Origin: Candidatus Fredericiella danica
GTDB lineage: Bacteria; Chloroflexota; Anaerolineae; Caldilineales; Caldilineaceae
Reading direction: 5' to 3'
Length of the DNA: 18,788 bases
Assembly (NCBI GenBank): GCA_016713335.1
Contig: JADJPH010000015.1
Location: forward strand, 1 to 18,788
This document shows positions 8,109 to 15,127 of the stretch, piece by piece (the stretch's first letter is position 1; every line of letters starts with the position of its first letter). A program made the translations under genes and the position numbers. The notes beneath the pieces are model-generated. The model saw only the letters and a list, made by a program, of their open reading frames with translations, had not been told where the DNA came from and searched no databases.

Positions 8109-9457
8109 TTACTGTGACAATGTCGCCTTGAATTCGTTGTATGGACCGGCGATCAGGTCGTTGAATGCCGCAGGTGTCATCGTCCCCGCGATCATTTCTT
8201 GCAGACCCTGCGTCAACGTATCCATGTAGCCAGGCACGGGCCAGTCAGGATAGTAGGACAGGCCGTCGTCGGCAACGATCTGGGCGAACTTCTCGTTGAG
8301 TTCCTTGACCTTCGGGTCGGTGATCTTTTCGAGATCGGCCCGAATCGGAATGCCGCCGGCATTGGCCATGACGGTCTGCGATTTGTCCGCCAGCGTCAGG
8401 TCAATGAAATCGTACGCCAGATCCTTGTTCTTGGCATTGGCCGGAACAATCCAGTTGTTGCCGCCGGAACCGGTTACGAGCGACTTGCCGGGCATGAGGG
8501 AAGATTCCCCAGTCGAAATCCTTGATCTTGGTGGCGAAGCCACCGAACGCCCAACTGCCGGTCAGATTCATCGGCACCTTGCCCTGGACAAAAGCGGCAT
8601 TGGCATCGTCGTAGATGATGCCGTTGGCATTGTCGCCGAAGTAGCCCTTCTTCGCCTGCTCCGCAAACTGCTCGGCGCCGAAGGTGAACGCCTCATTTTG
8701 GAAGTCCACGTCGCCGGTCAGGAACTGGAAGTTGTTGATCAGATCCCGATCCGCCTTGTAGAGCATCAGCTCCTGCCAGTTGTGGCTGGGCGGCCAACCG
8801 CTCGCAGCGCCAAGCGCCAGGGGTGCAACACCCTCGGCGACGAACTTGTCGGCGACCGCATTGAATTCCTCAAGTGTCGTCGGCACCTGCAGCCCGTACT
8901 GGTCGAACATATCTTTGTTGTAATAGACCATGACATATTCGCCATAATTCGGAATACCGAAGAGCGAACCTTCGCCCATGATGCCCTGGTCGTTGTAGCG
9001 GGCCGTCGTCTGGATGCTGGGGCTCAACATCGCGTCCCAGCCGCGCTCCGCCGCAACTTCGTCCAGATTGGTCAACAGGCCCTCTTTCGCATACAGCCCA
9101 ATGGTGGCGTTGCCCTTATTGATCTCCATCACGTCGGGTACGTCATTCGAGTTCAGAATCATCTTGCCAGTCTGAACCATCTGCTCGAAGGTCTTGCGCT
9201 CGAACTCTACTTTGACGTCCGGGTGTGCCGCCTGGAAATCCTTCAGCGCATCATCCCAGGCAATCCCCATGGCGCTGTCCGCAGTTTCGTAGTGCCAGAT
9301 GCGGAAAACGCTCTCCCTCGGCTGGCGCCGCCGCAGCATCACCCTCAGCGGCGGGGGCAGCCGGGGCGGCTGGCGCCGCTGCCGTACAGCCGGCCAGGGC
9401 CAGCACTGCGATCACTGCCAGCAACGAAACCCACCATCGCATGTTCTTAACCAACAT
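8109..9457 (-). CDS. Sugar ABC transporter substrate-binding lipoprotein (two frameshifts)
   Basis: An extracellular solute-binding protein, family 1 (CUT1 importer). The N-terminus MRWWVSLLAVIAVLALAGC is a lipoprotein signal peptide. Its lipobox is LAGC, with Cys24 when counted from the first Met, and an Ala/Pro/Glu-rich linker follows. The mature part starts VFRIWHYETADSAMGIAWDD and goes on with the family pattern: FEQMVQTGKMILNSNDVPDV, FGIPNYGEYVMVYYNKDMFD and GYFGDNANGIIYDDANAAFV. The C-terminus includes NNWIVPANAKNKDLAYDFI and GGIPIRADLEKI. Frameshifts fall at about 9305 and 8495-8510; the flanking sequence joins well to about 448 residues. The start at 9457 is chosen because a strong AGGAGGAG box lies 3 bases ahead of it. 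It follows the lacI gene on the same strand by about 95 bases. Confidence 0.92.
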
Positions 9458-9460
9458 CTT

Positions 9461-9468
9461 CTCCTCCT
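9461..9468 (-). promoter_or_regulatory. Strong Shine-Dalgarno of the binding-protein gene
   Basis: AGGAGGAG on the - strand, just before the ATG at 9457. It decides the start, and its strength fits the high expression usual for binding proteins. Confidence 0.8.
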
Positions 9469-9518
9469 AGAATCAAGACACCAACGTTTGTGACGTTACA
9501 CGAACCATAACAAACCGG

Positions 9519-9528
9519 CGAACGTTCG
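9519..9528. promoter_or_regulatory. Small palindrome between lacI-type gene and binding-protein gene
   Basis: CGAACGTTCG is a perfect 10-bp palindrome. It shares the half-site CGAA/TTCG with the operators upstream of the regulator but has a shorter centre (CG instead of GCGC). It may be a weak or unrelated operator, or chance. Confidence 0.25.
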
Positions 9529-9551
9529 GGGTGAAACGGTGGCCGGAATGG

Positions 9552-10584
9552 CTATGCATGGGTGAGTTGGGCGTTACGACAGGCGCCCGTGCTGCCGCTA
9601 ACCACAAGTGCGCATGGAATGAGCACCTGCGAGATCTCTGCCGGATCGCTTTCCAGTTGCTGGATCAACAACTCAACACCCAGCCTGCCGAGCTCAAGCG
9701 AAGGGGGAGCGAGCGTCGTCAGCGGCGGCGCCATCAGCTCGGTCACCCTGGGCGACGAGATCGCGGACACAAGGGAAACATCGTGCGGCACGCGCAACCC
9801 TGCATCGGCAATGGCCTGCAATAGACCTGGAAAGACCCGTTCATTCATCGAAATAATCGCCGTCAACGCCGGGTCCTGGACGCGCAGCGCCTGGTAGGCG
9901 TCATAGCCATCTTTGGGGGTTGCATGGCAAAACCGCACTACTCCATGCAATCCTGCGGACTGTATCACCTGTTCAAAGGCGACGTGCGCACGGACAGCGG
10001 GACCGTAGCCCGCGTCAAAATCCGCCTGCGCATGGTTGATGAAGGCGATGTGGCGATGACCGAGCTCGGCAAGATGGTGCACCGCTGTGCGCATCGTTGC
10101 CTCAAAATCGATGTCCGTGAAGGCAATCCCGGTCGAGTCGGCGCAGCGGCCGATCATGCTGAAGGGGAAGGCGTTGTCGCGCAGAAACTGAATGCGCCGG
10201 TCATTCAGATGGATTTCCATCACGATCAGCCCGTCGACGAGACCTTGTCGGATGAGATGATTGAGTTCCTTCGGGCTGTTGAGGGCAGCGGACCAGAGGA
10301 CGAGGTGGTAGCCGCGGGCATGGGCGGCTTCCGTGGCGCCGGTGACAAACTCAAACTCCGTGATACCAAGCCCGCGTTCGCCGGGCGGGAAGAGTAGGGC
10401 GAGGATGCGGGTGCGTTTGCTGGCCAGGCTGCGTGCGATCTCGTTGGGCCGGTAGCCGAGTTCGTCCATCGCCGCAAAGATGCGGGCGCGCGTCTCCTCC
10501 GAGATCGGGCGGGTGCCGTTGATCGCATAGGAGACCGTGCTCAATGATACGTTGGCGCGGCGCCACATCACTCATCGTCGGCAT
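9552..10584 (-). CDS. LacI family transcriptional regulator (one frameshift near N-terminus)
   Basis: A sugar-responsive repressor. The N-terminal helix-turn-helix reads MSDVA in one frame and then ANVSLSTVSYAINGTRPISE in the main frame. A 1-2 base deletion in a GCGCCGCGCC run near 10562 separates them, and the expected text is MSDVARRANVSLSTVSY. The hinge helix includes NEIARSLASKRT (about residues 48-60). The periplasmic-binding-protein-like ligand domain has the typical blocks ILALLFPP, DGLIVMEI, FPFSMIGR, TAVHHLAELGHRHIAFIN, AIISMNERV, DVSLVSAISSPRVTELM and PPLTTLAPPSLELGRLGVEL. Either the ATG at 10584 (MPTMSD) or the one at 10575 (MSD) could be the start. It has its own promoter with operator-like palindromes, so autoregulation is likely. 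The effector is unknown; an alpha-xyloside is inferred from the operon. Confidence 0.93.
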
Positions 10585-10622
10585 GGGTTCAAATTCAGGT
10601 ACGGAACTTAGGTGCAGAGTCG

Positions 10623-10636
10623 TCGAAGCGTTTCGT
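10623..10636. promoter_or_regulatory. Second, degenerate LacI-type operator
   Basis: TCGAAGCGTTTCGT matches the perfect palindrome 26 bp upstream except at one central base and the last base. A following TCGA extends the similarity. The position is within the 5' leader of the regulator transcript. Confidence 0.55.
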
Positions 10637-10648
10637 CGAAATGATTCA

Positions 10649-10662
10649 TCGAAGCGCTTCGA
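10649..10662. promoter_or_regulatory. LacI-type operator, perfect palindrome
   Basis: TCGAAGCGCTTCGA is a perfect 14-bp palindrome with the central CG typical of LacI-family operators. It lies just downstream of the -10 box, over the expected transcription start of the regulator gene. Binding there would block transcription. Confidence 0.75.
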
Positions 10663-10666
10663 CGAA

Positions 10667-10695
10667 AGTGTAGCACAGTAAAAATGGCGAGTCAA
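10667..10695 (-). promoter_or_regulatory. Sigma70-type promoter of the regulator/xylosidase operon
   Basis: On the - strand, TTGACT (10695-10690) is followed by a 17-base spacer and TACACT (10672-10667). The spacing is ideal, and the box pair is directly followed by the operator palindrome. Transcription would enter the lacI-type gene, and it could continue into the importer and xylosidase genes, which lie on the same strand. Confidence 0.75.
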
Positions 10696-10738
10696 TAGCC
10701 AATTTTCGTCGATTTCTGTGTGCTCAGGACGGAGAGGA

Positions 10739-10773
10739 GCCGTATTGACTCTCGGGGTTGCAATCAATACGGC
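10739..10773. repeat. 10-bp inverted repeat between promoter and small gene
   Basis: GCCGTATTGA and TCAATACGGC form a perfect 10-bp stem around a 15-base loop. It lies between the end of the small - strand gene and the regulator promoter. It has no U-tract, so it is a weak terminator candidate or a binding site. Confidence 0.45.
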
Positions 10774-10800
10774 GGTGTGAGGCACGTCAGCTTGTTGTGC

Positions 10801-11079
10801 TTAGTGATACCGGCGGCGGCAAGCACCCGGCAACGGATAGGAGCGGTGACCATGTTGGATGGCGCCGGCGCGCCCATCGACATGGCGCATCACGAAATCA
10901 TTCCATGCGGCTTTTGCGTCGCCTGGCCCGAAGCCGTAGCGCAACTGCAACACATCCAGCAGTGTCTTGCTGGGGCCGTTTAGAATCGCCTGGAAGTCCT
11001 GGTCATTGAGCGCCGAGAAATACGCTCGGAACGTGGCGCCTCGCTGGTTTAGCACTTCGTGGATTAATTGCGTCATCAT
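10801..11079 (-). CDS. Small hypothetical protein
   Basis: I do not recognise this gene. It encodes about 92 residues starting MMTQLIHEVLNQRG. The first 70 residues look like a compact helical, soluble protein: FRAYFSALNDQDFQAI, then NGPSKTLLDVLQLRYGFGPG and DAKAAWNDFVMRHVDG. Amphipathic spacing and the absence of a biased or repetitive composition suggest it is real. There is no signal peptide or membrane segment. The last 20 residues (after DGR, about 10870) are His-, Arg- and Gly-rich and look out of frame, so a frameshift may hide the true end. Upstream starts (GTG at 11088, ATG at 11076) are possible. It stands alone upstream of the regulator promoter on the same strand. Confidence 0.5.
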   Translation of the reverse strand: MMTQLIHEVLNQRGATFRAYFSALNDQDFQAILNGPSKTLLDVLQLRYGFGPGDAKAAWNDFVMRHVDGRAGAIQHGHRSYPLPGACRRRYH

Positions 11080-11530
11080 GGTACCCACTCTACGAACCCT
11101 TTATGTCGGGGGTTTCAACGATCTCCACCGCCGCTGCACTGTATCGGTCTATTTCATGCTACATTCAGTATATTCAAACTGCTGTAGCGCAATACGGGCT
11201 TTTGTGGTGATCTTCGCCACAATCAGTGCATCAATTGCCGGAAAAATTGCGGGCGCGAGGCTGCCGCAACGCGCGGCGGAGGTTGACATACTCACTCAAT
11301 CATTGGCGTACGACGTGAAACTGGCCGTTGTGGTCAGCGGTTAGTATGGTGGGTCAAAATAGACAACGGACGCAATGCCCCAGTAGTTGCCTTGGTACCC
11401 GCCCATTTGAGAATGGGACGGGCGATGATATGGGTGTCTGAATTCACTTGAGGGATCATCGCTGCGGATTGTATCATGCATGGTGGAAACGGCGGGGATT
11501 GATGCATCAGGCCAAGGGCCAAAGCCTCCC

Positions 11531-11554
11531 GCGAAGACGCAAAGACGCGAAGGA
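11531..11554. repeat. 8-base periodic repeat, three units
   Basis: GCGAAGAC, GCAAAGAC and GCGAAGGA follow one another directly. Short purine-rich periodic arrays of this style (CGCAAAGACGCGAAGG) recur between genes in several bacterial phyla. No function is established. Confidence 0.6.
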
Positions 11555-11578
11555 AAGACAGAGGACGACCCGCCCGCA

Positions 11579-11620
11579 GGGACGCGTCAACGCATCCCGG
11601 ACACGGCAGTGCCGATGTCC
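11579..11620. repeat. REP-like pair of hairpins
   Basis: Two adjacent palindromes. The first (11579-11598) has arms GGGACGCG and CGCATCCC around the loop TCAA, with one mismatch that becomes G-U on the - strand. The second (11599-11620) pairs GGACA-CGGC with GCCG-TGTCC around a 3-base loop with one bulged A. The element is flanked by CTACG. The layout resembles dispersed bacterial REP/REPIN elements, but a genome search is needed to show that it is repeated. Confidence 0.55.
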
Positions 11621-11686
11621 CTACGCTCTTCCTGGACGGTGGAAGGAAACGCGGATGTGGCATGCGGGTGTCCCTTGCGAAATGCC

Positions 11687-12464
11687 ATGACAAACCCGGA
11701 TATGACGCAGATGCTACAAATCGACCCAGACCCAGATGATCTCCTTACGCAACTCGTTTCTGCCTGAACAACCCGGACCGATGGTGGGCCCCCATGTGCT
11801 TTCGACCGGGATCGGTGCGTGCTGGGTTGACCGGTGGCCGGCGCCGCGCGCTCTGTTGGTGGAGACGGCGGGCAACTATGAGCTCCTCGGCGATGCGCAT
11901 GCTTTTCCCCGGCCGAACTCCAACCACTGATCAGGGGCTTTGTGGCTGCACCCGGAGGCGTTTACGCCGTTGCTGCGCGGCGTTTCCTGATTTGAAGGTC
12001 TGGCCGCGCGTCATCCTGGTTTTGTCGACCCCAGCGGCTGCGATCGCCAATGTCGATTACCCGGTGCGGCGCCTGGTCGCACGAGATGCCGCTGCGCTTG
12101 CGAACCTGGATCCCAACCTTGGGTGGATCAGCAAGACCTGGGGTGGCCCAGATGGGCTGGCGCAGAGCGGCTTTGGCTAGGGGGCGCCTTTGTCAACGGC
12201 GAACTTGCTGCGGTTGCCAGCAGTTTCTTCGTTGGTTCAAGCTACGAGGACATCGGCGTCGTAACCGCGCCCGATTTTCGCGGCAGGGGCTTGAGCCCCG
12301 CCTGCGTCCAGGCCCTGTGCCGCGACATCCGTACACGTGGGCGTCAGCCGTGCTGGTCCACGTCGCCGGACAATCTGCCCAGCCTGCGCGTGGCGGAGAA
12401 ACAGGGATTTCAAGTCGCGCGTCACGACGTCCTGTATGTGGCGGGAATTGAGACTCCTGATTGA
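11687..12464 (+). CDS. GNAT family N-acetyltransferase (frameshifted)
   Basis: A predicted acetyl-CoA-dependent N-acetyltransferase of about 260 residues. The start MTNPDMTQMLQIDPDPDDLL is followed, after a shift near 11765, by PEQPGPMVGPHVLSTGIGAC and LVETAGNYELLGDAHAF. Further shifts near 11905 and 11960-11990 lead to DLKVWPRVILVLSTPAAAIA and NVDYPVRRLVARDAAALANL. The GNAT core is in the last frame: GAFVNGELAAVASSFF, EDIGVVTAPDFRGRGLSPAC (motif A, with the acetyl-CoA loop R-G-R-G-L) and NLPSLRVAEKQGFQ (motif B). The long N-terminal half before the core fits the two-part GNAT_acetyltran-like families. The substrate cannot be told. It stands alone on the + strand and ends before a strong terminator. 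Confidence 0.8.
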
Positions 12465-12550
12465 TTTGATAGATTGTGTTGCACCTTGACTCGTAACATA
12501 TTCATGACTTTGCGGTCAATTGCACTCCCCTTGAGCCGCAAACGATCTAA

Positions 12551-12577
12551 ACCAAGAAGAGCACTTAGAACACAAAG
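12551..12577. repeat. 9-base periodic A-rich repeat, three units
   Basis: ACCAAGAAG, AGCACTTAG and AACACAAAG share the pattern A-N-C-A-N-N-N-A-G. The array runs directly into the left arm of the terminator. Confidence 0.4.
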
Positions 12578-12617
12578 AAACCCAGAGGCATCCCGCACCG
12601 GGGATGCCTCTGGGTTT
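12578..12617. terminator. Strong, probably bidirectional intrinsic terminator
   Basis: A perfect 17-bp inverted repeat (AAACCCAGAGGCATCCC and its complement) around the 6-base loop GCACCG. On the + strand it is followed by TTTT, on the - strand by TTTCTTTGTG. It sits between the convergent acetyltransferase and ndk genes and can serve both. Confidence 0.9.
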
Positions 12618-12647
12618 TGGTGATAGGGTGATCGAACCAACGTGCGG

Positions 12648-13094
12648 CTATTCAAAGATCCACGGGTCGTTGGCACGCTGCCAGGGGGTGAGGTCATCAC
12701 CGAACCAGAGCGCAATCTCGTTGACCGCGGTCTCGGGCGCGTCGCTGGCATGCACCAGGTTGCGGCCAATCTCAATCGCAAAGTCGGCCCGGATGGTGCC
12801 GGGCGCAGCCTCGTGCGGCCGGGTGGCGCCAACGGTCTGGCGCACTGCCTGCACCGCATTCGTCCCCTCGACCACCATCGCCACCACAGGCGCGCTGGTG
12901 ATGTACTTGACCAAACCCGCAAAGAACGGCTTGCCCTCGTGGACGGCGTAATGCTTGCGCGCAAACTCGTCGCTCACCTGCATCATCTTCAGCCCCACGA
13001 TCTTGAGACCACGGCGTTCGAAACGCCCGATGATTTCCCCCACAAGCCCGCGCTGTACGCCGTCGGGCTTCACCATGATAAAGGTGCGTTCCAT
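12648..13094 (-). CDS. ndk: Nucleoside diphosphate kinase
   Basis: Transfers the gamma phosphate from ATP to nucleoside diphosphates through a phosphohistidine and so keeps the NTP/dNTP pools balanced. It is intact at 148 residues. It begins MERTFIMVKPDGVQRGLVGE with the KPDG motif, and has FFAGLVKYITSAPVVAMVVE, GATRPHEAAPGTIRADFA and the active-site loop NLVHASDAPETA with the catalytic His115. An AGGAG box (13103-13107) lies 8 bases before the ATG and selects MERT over the longer upstream reading. It is the last gene before the terminator, about 105 bases after the TPR gene, and may share its transcript. Confidence 0.97.
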   Translation of the reverse strand: MERTFIMVKPDGVQRGLVGEIIGRFERRGLKIVGLKMMQVSDEFARKHYAVHEGKPFFAGLVKYITSAPVVAMVVEGTNAVQAVRQTVGATRPHEAAPGTIRADFAIEIGRNLVHASDAPETAVNEIALWFGDDLTPWQRANDPWIFE

Positions 13095-13199
13095 CTTTTT
13101 GACTCCTATTTCTTCAGATAATGATTTCAACATCACACCAGCCAAGAGTTCGTTGCCTCCCGGCTGGCGTCACTGTCAAGCCATGTGACCGGCGGATCA

Positions 13200-14027
13200 T
13201 CATAACCGAACCGAAAGTCTATCGCCAATCAACAGGGCCGATTTGGTCAATGCGCCAACAGCGCGGCTTTCGGCTTCGCTGACTGCAATCGTCACTTTGC
13301 CGGTTCCATACGGGACTCCCAGCCAGTTGCGCACAAACTCACCGTCTGGGTCCATCGAGGCCAACGGATTACGCGCCAGCGCGCGATCATCGACGTCGCC
13401 CAGCGCAGCCAGCGCAGCCCACGCCAAGATCAGATGCGGCTGACGACGCGTCAGGTGGCGCGCCAGCCGGTAAGCATCCTGGCGCGCATTCTGCTGCCAG
13501 AGTGCAGCCATCCAGTTCACCTGAAAGTCGATGCGGCGATCTTCGGCTTGCACAAGGCTCTTATAGGCGACACTGGCATGCGCCCACCGCCCACACCGCA
13601 AGTAAAGACTCGCCAGACAGGCCGTATTCAAGCCGAGCGGATCGGGGCGATCCAGGCTCGTCCGGCTAAGCCCGCTGCGGATATCCGGCCCATAGGGGTC
13701 ACTTTCAAACGCACGTTTCCACATTGCCCGCGCCGCGTTGCGCATGCCCTTGTATTCGACGGCAAAGGCCAGTGAACGCCAGGCGACAGCGTTGCCTGGA
13801 TCCGCCTGCAACAACCGGCGCGACCAATCTTCGCCCTCTTGCCAGCGTTTGAGTTGCCAGGTTGCCCGTACAAGCCGCTGATAGGTTGCCAGATGTCGCG
13901 GCAACCGGATCAAGACCGTGCGCGCCAGGGCTGCGGCCTCTTCCACGCGATCCGTCGCCAGCCGCTCATCGATCGCACGGCCGATCGCGGACAAGTCGAT
14001 GGCAACGTTGCTAGATTCCAAACTCAT
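13200..14027 (-). CDS. TPR-like repeat protein
   Basis: About 275 residues, predicted soluble and mainly helical. The helices follow a TPR-like plan: VEEAAALARTVLIRLPRHLA, then EDWSRRLLQADPGNAVAWRS (the D-P-x-N-x-x-A-W turn of a TPR unit), MWKRAFESDPYGPD, CLASLYLRCGRWAHASVAYK and DAYRLARHLTRRQPHLILAW. The tail (VTIAVSEAESRAVGAL) is not TPR-like. No signal peptide or membrane helix is visible, so it probably acts in protein-protein contacts in the cytoplasm; its partner is unknown. The ATG at 14027 has GGGAG directly in front of it, which is too close. A TTG at 14021 would be ideally spaced and may be the true start. The gene overlaps the end of the upstream deacetylase gene by 11-17 bases. 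Confidence 0.75.
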   Translation of the reverse strand: MSLESSNVAIDLSAIGRAIDERLATDRVEEAAALARTVLIRLPRHLATYQRLVRATWQLKRWQEGEDWSRRLLQADPGNAVAWRSLAFAVEYKGMRNAARAMWKRAFESDPYGPDIRSGLSRTSLDRPDPLGLNTACLASLYLRCGRWAHASVAYKSLVQAEDRRIDFQVNWMAALWQQNARQDAYRLARHLTRRQPHLILAWAALAALGDVDDRALARNPLASMDPDGEFVRNWLGVPYGTGKVTIAVSEAESRAVGALTKSALLIGDRLSVRL

Positions 14028-15105
14028 CTCCCAGATCCATCCAGCGCGAAGGCAACGTGTGCTGGCTGGTGTCGCGGATGCCATGAAGCAGGCGGAGACG
14101 GCTAATCAAAGCAGCGACGTCGCGTTCTGTGCTAGGGGCAGGGCCAAATGGATCACTGGGTGGAAGCGCATCCCCGCGCAACATGCGAAAAGTGCTTACC
14201 ACCGAATGTGAGAGCACCTGCAGGTTATAACCGCCTTCCAGCACACAGATCAACCTGCCACCGCACAGTTCGTCGGCCAGCGTCATCAATTCGTTGACCA
14301 GCGCCATGTATCCGGTGATGCTGAGCCCCATGCTTGCGAGTGGATCCATCCAGTGGGCATCAAAGCCGGCGGAAAGTAGGATCATTTCCGGCTTGAAGCG
14401 CCGTGCAACCGGGGCCAGCACCTTTTGAAATGCTTCGAGATAACCTTGATCCCCGACGTGTGGCGGGAAGGGAATATTGACTGTGGTTCCATGACCGCCC
14501 TCCACCCCCATCTCAGTCGCCGCCCCAGTGCCGGGATAGTAGGGGAATTGATGGGTGCTGATGAACAGGACACTGGGGTCGTTGTAGAAAATGTCCTGCG
14601 TGCCATTTCCATGGTGCACGTCAAAGTCGACGATCATCACGCGTTGCACCCCATGCCTGCGCTGGGCGTGCCGCGCGGCAATCGCGACATTGGCAAAGAT
14701 GCAAAAGCCCATGCCATTCTGAACGAGGGCATGATGGCCCGGCGGCCGCACCAGTGCAAAGCCGTTCGCTGCCTGTTTCCAGAGCACGGCGTCAACGAGG
14801 TTGATCAACCCCCCGGCCGCACGCAGGGCCGCCTCAAAACTGTCGCTATTGACGTAAGTATCGGCGTCGAGATGGCCCCCCCCACGACCTGTGATGATCT
14901 CAAGCCGCTCTAGGTAGGAGTGTGTGTGGACGCGTGCAATGGCATCCAGCGAGGCGGGGGTACTGGCAACAGAAATCAGGCGCTCAAGGATGCCATCATC
15001 TTCAAGTAGTTCCACCGTCCCTTTCAGCCGACGGAAGTTCTCAGGATGGCCTTCAAGCGTATGTCGTAAATTGAACGGATCGTAGACGATCGCGGTTCTT
15101 CGCAT
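14011..15105 (-). CDS. Histone deacetylase family protein (zinc amidohydrolase)
   Basis: A zinc-dependent deacetylase of the class II HDAC / acetylpolyamine amidohydrolase / AcuC superfamily. It removes acetyl groups from lysines or polyamines in the cytoplasm. It is intact at 364 residues. Visible signatures are HPENFRRL (residues 20-27), RPPGHHALVQNGMGFCIFAN (120-139, with the catalytic pair His124-His125), MIVDFDVHHGNGTQDIF (zinc ligands Asp162 and His164), SAGFDAHWMDPLASM (third ligand Asp249) and VLEGGYNLQVL (with the oxyanion Tyr293). All catalytic residues are present, so it should be active; the substrate cannot be read from sequence. It starts 22 bases after the stop of the glycosidase-like gene and overlaps the TPR gene at its end, so it is probably one of a co-transcribed set. 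Confidence 0.95.
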   Translation of the reverse strand: MRRTAIVYDPFNLRHTLEGHPENFRRLKGTVELLEDDGILERLISVASTPASLDAIARVHTHSYLERLEIITGRGGGHLDADTYVNSDSFEAALRAAGGLINLVDAVLWKQAANGFALVRPPGHHALVQNGMGFCIFANVAIAARHAQRRHGVQRVMIVDFDVHHGNGTQDIFYNDPSVLFISTHQFPYYPGTGAATEMGVEGGHGTTVNIPFPPHVGDQGYLEAFQKVLAPVARRFKPEMILLSAGFDAHWMDPLASMGLSITGYMALVNELMTLADELCGGRLICVLEGGYNLQVLSHSVVSTFRMLRGDALPPSDPFGPAPSTERDVAALISRLRLLHGIRDTSQHTLPSRWMDLGDEFGI

Positions 15106-15127
15106 GGATGGGGAGCTTTCGCAAAGA

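Larger units (their letters stand above)
11089..11686. other. Intergenic stretch without a supportable gene
   Basis: About 600 bases between two divergent genes. Open frames exist but show no recognisable motif or credible start. One + strand frame at about 11195-11344 (AFVVIFATISASIAGKIAGA, ending at the TAG at 11342) is moderately protein-like and could be a gene remnant, but I cannot place it. The right half holds an 8-base periodic repeat and a pair of REP-like hairpins. Confidence 0.6.

Noticed and set aside
7485..8117. Long + strand open frame rich in His, Arg and Asp
   Set aside because: It lies antisense to an intact ABC permease with full family motifs, and its composition (HHHHHRRHRSR) is typical of a shadow.
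8296..9450. Long + strand open frame of about 384 codons
   Set aside because: It is the antisense shadow of the clear sugar-binding lipoprotein, a common effect of high-GC codon use.
9470..9551. Separate promoter for the binding-protein gene
   Set aside because: I could not find a -35/-10 pair with acceptable spacing. Read-through from the regulator promoter is simpler, though an internal promoter cannot be excluded.
10967..11344. Long + strand open frame opposite the small hypothetical protein
   Set aside because: Its first half is antisense to the more convincing - strand gene, and its composition there is not protein-like. Only the last third is kept, as a low-interest remnant.
11334..11693. 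- strand open frame of 119 codons
   Set aside because: It covers the REP-like hairpins and the periodic repeat, and its sequence shows no structure or motif.
13138..13167. Weak inverted repeat CCAGCC/GGCTGG upstream of ndk
   Set aside because: Only 6 pairs around an 18-base loop, with no U-tract. Chance is likely.
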